NCBI GenBank assembly: GCA_051294375.1
Contig: CM119270.1
Span: 14,730,046 to 14,794,045 of the forward strand
DNA: 64,000 bases
Direction: 5' to 3'
DNA from: Paraspadella gotoi
Taxonomy: Eukaryota > Chaetognatha
Below the pieces are notes generated by a model, which saw only the letters and a list, made by a program, of their open reading frames with translations, did not search any database and was not told the DNA's origin. Of the stretch, positions 58,420 through 64,000 are shown one piece after another. Within the stretch, counting starts at the first letter, position 1. Every line of letters starts with the position of its first letter. Position numbers and translations under genes: made by a program.

Positions 58420-59989
58420 ATATCTCGGTCGAAGCAAAACCGATTTCTTCAACCCTGAATCGAAGGGCAAAAGGGAAAACAAAAGATCGATATCACGACC
58501 TCAAGTTAACCTAAGGATTCTTTTGGATTGGATTGATTCTTCTTGATTCAGGAGATTGAAGTGCAACTTCGTGCTCACAAAGCGCTCGGAGAAAATCGGT
58601 GAGCATTCGAAATAAAATAAAAAGTTTTATTTTACAAAGTACAACGATTCTTAGTACGTCACATATGTAATTATGTATATCTTAAAATTAAGATTCAACT
58701 TAATTAAATCCAAAAGAAAAATTACCGTATAAAATTTGTTTAAGAGATTTGTTTGTTTTTTTCTAAATTAAAATAAAATGAAAATAAGGACCGTCCATCG
58801 AAGATTTTCTTTTCCTTTCCTTTTCTTTCTCTCCCCTTTCCTTTTTTGTCTCCCTTCCCCCTTTCCCTTTTTTTTTTGGACCAAGGACGCAGAATAAATA
58901 TTTTCCCCAGATGATAATCGTTCGATGATGAAGCTTTTCACGACCGGTGGAGCCGAGAATTATGGGCGACGAGTGAATGGAACCGCAGTTGCTGGACGGA
59001 GAACCCAACTTCTTCGGTTGTGAATGGATCATTTGGCGAATTCGAATGCGAGGAGAATGTGAAGGAGGATATGAGAGGAAAATGAACAAACAAACTCGAT
59101 TTACAGAGTGAGCAAAAAGACTATCAAACCAAAAATTCACTTGAAAAAAAAAAAAGTATTCCGATTTTTTTAGATAAACTTGAAATCTCAATTAATTACT
59201 TTCCAACATGATATCTGATTAGAAAAAATATTTTAGCTTGATTGCTTGATTGCTTGTTTGCTTGAATTCTCTGCCGTCGGGACAATACTAGGATTCGTAG
59301 ACCTATATCATATTATATCATATTAATAAAATAACTGTGCTGATTTAGAATTTATGTACATCTTCATAATTATCTATTTAATTTTTTTTTCCGGGAGAAT
59401 AATAATAATTTTACGCGAGATAGTATGAGATAGTACAACAAATATTTTGTTCCTATTGTTTTAGGAACAATGCAAAATGCAATATATTTATAGTATTATC
59501 GTTATAAAATAACAAAAATTAAAATTAATTCTTTGAAATTTTTACTAAAATTATAAACATGTTATCAAAAATTCGGATGTCTTCAGTGTCAAAAACGGAA
59601 AAAAGATCAAAATTTTTCATTTTTTCACTCTCTGTACTAGAAATAATTACGTGATAAAACGTTTTTGTCTTTTTCGTAGAATTAACATTTAAACAACATA
59701 TAACATAGTTTACAATATTTGATGACGTTTAAAGAATATTTTACGTTTTTTTTTTCTTTTTCTGACGAATGCGAATCTGTTCTTAAATATTAAAAAAAAA
59801 AAAATCATTTTGACATTTTACAACTTTACAAAATAAAATTGAGTTAAAGAATTTTCTTTTCTCACGAATTCTTTGGAAATTTCAAATCTTCGCTGTTTTT
59901 CCAGTCATTCACATTTCATTTCACCTCAACACAATTTTTTCCATTCCATTTTCCCGGCGCGTCTCTTTCTTTGACGTGCTTTAACCGAC

Positions 59990-60071
59990 CTGAAGCGGCG
60001 CCAACGTCAATAGCAGCGACGACGACGATGACGACGATGCCGACGACGATGACCACGTCGAACCTCTGCAT
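59990..60071 (-). CDS. Orphan signal-peptide exon 1 (possible alternative GILT first exon)
   Basis: From ATG at 60071: 27 codons plus one base, then TTCAG/GTCGGT. It begins Met-Gln-Arg-Phe-Asp, followed by a Val/Ile core and a small-residue end (VGAAS), a typical cleaved signal peptide. Length, Val richness from GTC triplets and the phase-1 donor match GILT-B exon 1 (26 codons plus one base). No GILT body exons of its own are seen between here and GILT-B, so it may be an alternative first exon of GILT-B or a relic. Read-through would add about 22 residues before a stop. Confidence 0.45.
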
Positions 60072-60139
60072 TTTTTTAAAAATTTTGATCGTCTGAACTG
60101 CGACAGAAAGAGAAAAATCTGAATGTAACGGCCGAGACA

Positions 60140-61020
60140 AAATGTGGAAATTTGTATTGGTAGACGTTTTAATGTTTTATTATAATAGAGAAAAATGACA
60201 AACAATTGATGAATATTTTGCAATAAATTTAAGGTAGTTCGAGTTTAAAATTTTATCTGGGTCATCTAGAAACATTTTAGACGCTTATTTTTATTTTGAG
60301 ACGGCCTAAAAGTGTCAACATAAAAAAGTGAAAAAACTTTTTTTTTATTTTTAATTATTTAATCCCCGAACTTTAATTTTGTTTGTGTTTTTGATAAATA
60401 GATTTAATTGAAAACAGTGACTTTAGGTGAACGAACTTATTTTTAAGCTGTAAGCGTTTTCAAATGGTTAATCTGGAACTTCCAGAAATAAACATAATAC
60501 CGCAAAACCCGGAGAAATTGTGAAATTGTTTGGAAATCAGATTTTGAGTCACGCGCAGTTAAAAAGATAAACCGCAAAGGTATTGAGTTTCGTCTTTTTT
60601 AGGCCATGGAAATTGTCAGGGGAAGATTCACCGTCAGCCTGCGGAAAAAATAAAATTCATTTATTTTAAATTTTAAAGAAGTTAAACACAGATCATATCT
60701 CATTCTACCAATAATCATAAACAAAAATAAAAACAATGAATACAAGCGCCCAATATCGATTTTACAAATAAAAATATGGTCCTCGTATTGAGCGTCGTCA
60801 CTAAACAATGTTTAAAAATAAAAATAATAAACAAAAAATGAAAGGGAGAACCATCATTGCTTCGCGCAGCACGTGGTTGTCGTCGTTGTTGTCGCCAAAG
60901 GCTTTCATTTCGCCATCGATCGTTCGTCTATGGTGCACATGGTGTGAAAAACGAAGCAAGAGAGAGAATTGTGACTTTTAGTTAAATTGGAATAATCTCT
61001 CTCTCTCTCCTCTCTCCTCT

Positions 61021-61056
<36 letters not shown>

Positions 61057-61371
61057 CTACCTCCCTCCCTCCCTCAGATCACTCTCCCTTTAGTTCACCC
61101 CTCTGTTCCTCCCGCTAATCCATATTAATATGATTCAAGCAAAGGACAAAGCCCTCGCCTGCAAAGCCAATTTAGCCTCGCTCCGGCTTAATTGGCCTCC
61201 CTTTTTTCGTGACGGTGTTTTTAAAGCGGCGTGAGAAATATTTTCAACTTTGGTCGTAGTAGAGGAGTCTGTTCCGTTTGTCTGTATTTGAATCTGTTCG
61301 TTTGGGACGTGAGAAACTCTCAGTTTATTCTAGTTGTAATCCTTCACGAGATTTACCCTGGGAACTGACTC
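60140..61371. other. Mostly non-coding; two weak minus-strand exon candidates
   Basis: A CpG-rich patch at about 60930-60860 is preceded (on the minus strand) by an acceptor-like CACCATAG. A TTTTTTCCGCAG acceptor precedes 60640. Their frames cannot be tied to a family. A CT repeat lies at 60994-61050. Confidence 0.25.
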
Positions 61372-61381
61372 NNNNNNNNNN
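61372..61381. other. Assembly gap (10 N)
   Basis: Short fixed-size gap just left of an acidic open frame. Confidence 1.
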
Positions 61382-61580
61382 GAGAGGCGACGGTCGACGA
61401 CGACACGCAAGAAGACGACAACGACGATGACGACGATGACGACGATGACGTGAAAAATGGGTCTCTTTCTGGCGGGCTGACTTCCCTGGTGAATCACGTC
61501 TCAGCTGTGAAACTCACCTCCTCAAGGTCTCTCACCCGCGTGGCCTCACGGACTAACAGTCTCACAGTCTCACAGTCTTA
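61382..61580 (+). other. Short acidic open frame next to a gap (coding status doubtful)
   Basis: From the gap to TAA at about 61580, one plus frame stays open: about 20 acidic residues from GAC/GAT repeats, then a Ser/Thr/Leu-rich tail. It could be a 3' exon fragment, but the triplet repeat alone may explain the open frame. Confidence 0.2.
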
Positions 61581-61647
61581 AATCAGAATTCTCATCGCGT
61601 CCACCACAAACTTTTTTTTATCTTTTCGTCAGTTTCTCTCGAATTCT

Positions 61648-61721
61648 TCATTTCATTTCATTTCATTTCATTTCATTTCATTTCATTTCATTTCATTTCA
61701 TTTCATTTCATTTCATTTCAT
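61648..61721. repeat. (TTTCA)n pentanucleotide microsatellite
   Basis: About 15 perfect TTTCA units. Confidence 0.97.
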
Positions 61722-61995
61722 TTTGTTTTTTTTTTCTAGACCACGTTTTCATTTAATATTAATCTCAGACCTTTTTAGCTTTAATTTTTCCAGGCATTTT
61801 CGTTATTTTTTTAGTCGAATAAAACCTCACATAGCTGATATATATCCAAATAATAGATGAATCCAAAGCATTACTGAATTGTCAGCTCAAGCAATCAGAA
61901 AATTCATCACTTGGCTTCCGCCTCCATTATTAATCATACTAATCGTCTGATCATTTTTAAAACCCAACCATTTGTCCTTTTTGCACTCTCTCCTC

Positions 61996-62077
<82 letters not shown>

Positions 62078-62093
62078 CTTCTCTCTCTACTCT
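61996..62093. repeat. (CT)n microsatellite
   Basis: CT run of about 90 bases. Confidence 0.95.
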
Positions 62094-62687
62094 CTGTGTC
62101 TTTGGATAATCACGACATTCAATTTTCACTGTGGCATGATCACAAATTCATTCATCCATTTAATTGTGAGATTCTAATTCGCAAAGGATTTGTCTTTTCC
62201 TTCGCATTGACTTCGCCTTTCATTCCTACCGGTTCATCGTCACGCAAGTTACCTTTTACTTTCTTTCTTCCCTTCCTTTTCTTTTCTTTCTCTGGTCTTT
62301 GTCTTGTCTTTTCTCTTTTCCTTCCTATCATCTAATTTCCTAACATTTTCATTCCTTTCTTTTCCATTACTTATTTTTTTCTCTCTATTTTCTTCTCAAC
62401 TTATTCAATTTCATTTACTTTCCTTTTTCACCCTTCCTTTCTTCCTTCATTCTTTTCCCAAATACTGATTCCGATTTCCTTATTCTTCTTTCCTCCCTCC
62501 CCCCTCGTATTTTTCTTTCCCTTCCTCGCATCTTCATCCTTCACCCGATTTTTCTCGCACTTTTTTTTTCTTTCAAATTTTTTTTCTCCCACCTTCCTCC
62601 AACCTCCAACTCTCTCTCCTTTCCTTTCCTCCATCTCTTTTTTTTTATCTTTTCTTTTTCTCGCGACTTTGTTTCCCTTCCTCCAAC
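62094..62687. other. Pyrimidine-rich region, no gene seen
   Basis: Long TTTC/CCTT-rich low-complexity sequence to the left of the 62.7 kb exon candidate. Confidence 0.5.
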
Positions 62688-62784
62688 CTGAGGCGGAGAC
62701 GACGTAAACTGCATCGACGACGGCGACGACGACGACGAAGACGACGACGAGAACGACAAGGACGACGACGGCGAAGATCCGCAT
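62688..62784 (-). CDS. Orphan signal-peptide exon 2 (possible alternative GILT first exon)
   Basis: From ATG at 62784: 32 codons plus one base, then CCTCAG/GTTGGA. Met-Arg-Ile-Phe precedes a long Val/Leu core coded by GTC triplets and the ending VVSAS. It shares the phase-1 donor and overall design with GILT-B exon 1 and with 59990-60071. No downstream body exons were identified. Confidence 0.45.
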
Positions 62785-63096
62785 CTCGTTGCCCTTTTGT
62801 TGAGATTTTAGTTTACTGTTTTTTTTTCTTTTCGTTCTATGTGTTTTCCTTTTTAGAAATTCTTAGTCTTGGATCGGCGATCGTAGGACCTGAAAGAAAA
62901 TTAGACTCAGATGAAATTTGGCATTGGGACGTAAAGTTAGGTTGAATAATGCGTCGTCGTCTTCGTCGTTGTCGTCGTCGTCGTTTTCGTTTGAACTATT
63001 TGAGCTTCCGAAATAGTATAATAAAATAATTAACATTTAAAAAATAAGAAATAAGAAAAGCAAAACGTTTAAGATTCCATCTTAACGTCGATGTTT

Positions 63097-63121
63097 NNNN
63101 NNNNNNNNNNNNNNNNNNNNN
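63097..63121. other. Assembly gap (25 N) with overlapping flanks
   Basis: The left flank ends GATGTTT and the right flank begins GATGTTT, so the sides probably overlap and nothing is missing. Confidence 0.95.
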
Positions 63122-63199
63122 GATGTTTAGAAGTGAGGTGGGCTACTGAAAGGGATACGAGAAAATAGGAAAGTGAAAGAGGTAAAGATAGAAAGAGAG

Positions 63200-63280
63200 G
63201 AGAAGAGAGATGAGAGAGAGAGAGAGAGAGAGGAGAAGAAGAGAGAGAGAGGAGAGAGAGAGAGAGAGACGAGAGAGAGA
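63200..63280. repeat. (GA)n tract
   Basis: Interrupted GA repeat. Confidence 0.9.
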
Positions 63281-63446
63281 AGGAGAGGGGTTTTTGCGCC
63301 CTCGAAGAAGAAAAAATAGGCGGAAGCAGCGACCGCGCGGCAGGTCAGGATGACGCCATCCCGCTTGTCGCACTGTACAACGCTGCACGTACATGCCGTG
63401 GACTTTCTGTGCAACGTAACCTGTTCTGACTTGCACGTGAACTTGC

Positions 63447-63501
63447 CACTAAGAACAGGAACGAAAACCCCGATCCGTAAAAAGAACGTTTTAGCCAACA
63501 T
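63447..63501 (-). CDS. Possible signal-peptide exon or start of a short Cys-containing frame
   Basis: ATG at 63501 opens a frame with a hydrophobic start (Lys-Thr-Phe-Phe-Leu-Arg-Ile-Gly-Val-Phe-Val). A GC-type donor (AGTG/GCAAGT) after 18 codons plus one base would give the same phase 1 as the GILT first exons. If unspliced, the frame continues with five Cys (including ACTC and VVQC) before running into a poly-Phe and GA-repeat tract. Neither reading is confirmed. Confidence 0.25.
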
Positions 63502-63631
63502 CGTCGAGAACGCGTGAGCTTTTCGGCTCGAGGCGCGGAATATTATCACCGTGACTTGACTCTCTCCTAAAATGTAAGTCCATCCTTTTTAGAAATTAAG
63601 CATTAAACAATACCATCTAATAGGCTGGAGA

Positions 63632-63658
63632 GAAGTAGAGAGAGAGAGAGGAGAGAGA

Positions 63659-63706
<48 letters not shown>

Positions 63707-63736
63707 GAGAGAGAGAAGAGAAGAGAGAGAGAGAGA
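63632..63736. repeat. (GA)n tract
   Basis: GA run of about 100 bases with a few interruptions. To its right, at about 63893, is a CAAAATGGCGGC motif resembling a YY1-type promoter site. Confidence 0.93.
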
Positions 63737-64000
63737 ATTTAATCCACTGGCTCAGTTGTGGCGTAGCATTATCCACACGGCCTCTTAAAATTCACGGGAT
63801 TTGATTGATTCGAATGAGATCAATCCGAAACTCACTGAAACGTGAGAGGAAATCACAAAAAGTCCAAAGGAAAGCGGGAAACGAAAGAGTGCTCAAAATG
63901 GCGGCGAAAAAAAGAAGAGAATAGAATAGACATTCAGAAGGCGTTGAATATCTTTCCCATATGCTGGGGATATTCATTATGGTTTTGTTGTAAAATTCTG

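Larger units (their letters stand above)
57731..59989. other. Region upstream of GILT-B, repeats, no gene confirmed
   Basis: Contains (GAAA)n at 58029-58126 and GA at 58316-58417. A GC-richer patch at 58905-59060 has short frames on both strands without recognisable similarity. Confidence 0.5.

Noticed and set aside
58905-59100. Possible next mGluR exon after exon j (acceptor CCCCAG near 58911)
   Set aside because: Phase would fit, but the encoded residues do not match the receptor segment expected there, and the frame closes quickly.
61648-61721. TTTCA array considered for special significance
   Set aside because: Pentanucleotide repeats are expected in this microsatellite-rich genome, and nothing in context links it to a gene.

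Overview
This is a fragment of a nuclear genome from an invertebrate animal, most likely an arthropod and possibly a crustacean. The reasons are GT-AG introns (several only 60-200 bases), GC-rich exons in AT-rich introns, an arthropod-style gene set and extreme microsatellite density. (GA/CT)n, (TTTC/GAAA)n, (GAC/GTC)n, (GAT)n and (TTTA)n tracts occur every 1-2 kb. I cannot name the species. The assembly has gaps at 1086-1267, 18974-19114, 20017-20299, 20766-20790, 37410-37475, 38966-38990, 61372-61381 and 63097-63121. Three of these are exactly 25 N.

Layout, left to right. (1) 1729-3993, plus: the last coding exon of a Krueppel-like transcription factor of the KLF2/4 type, with three C2H2 fingers at its C-terminus and a 3'UTR to about 4560. 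(2) 6853-7269, minus: a two-exon gene for a 111-residue secreted peptide with 14 cysteines arranged as two tandem copies of one cysteine motif. Only its signal-peptide exon is visible as a long open frame. (3) 9104-33367: an 11.7-12.6 kb block present twice, copies separated by a 25-N gap. Single-base indels break the second copy's exons, so this looks mostly like an assembly (haplotype or gap-fill) duplication. (4) 18256-49725, plus: ten exons coding the glutamate-binding ectodomain of a metabotropic glutamate receptor. The cysteine-rich and seven-helix parts are not in the window. Two exons (39-41 kb) are again present twice, and one copy carries a foldback transposon that the other lacks. 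(5) 51625-57730, minus: two complete eight-exon GILT thiol-reductase genes in tandem. If the receptor continues past the window end, they lie inside one of its introns on the opposite strand. One has the CxxC active site and the other has lost its second cysteine. (6) 57.7-64 kb: mostly repeats, plus two or three isolated minus-strand exons that look like extra signal-peptide first exons, all ending in the same intron phase as the GILT first exons.

The genes form no operon or pathway. The points most worth following are the cysteine-repeat peptide, the GILT pair with its stop-free frame-preserving first intron and orphan leader exons, the 60-bp minisatellite that has multiplied an mGluR exon end with its splice donor, and the presence/absence foldback element. 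Exon boundaries were read by eye from splice motifs, phase continuity and remembered family consensus. No search or transcript evidence was available.
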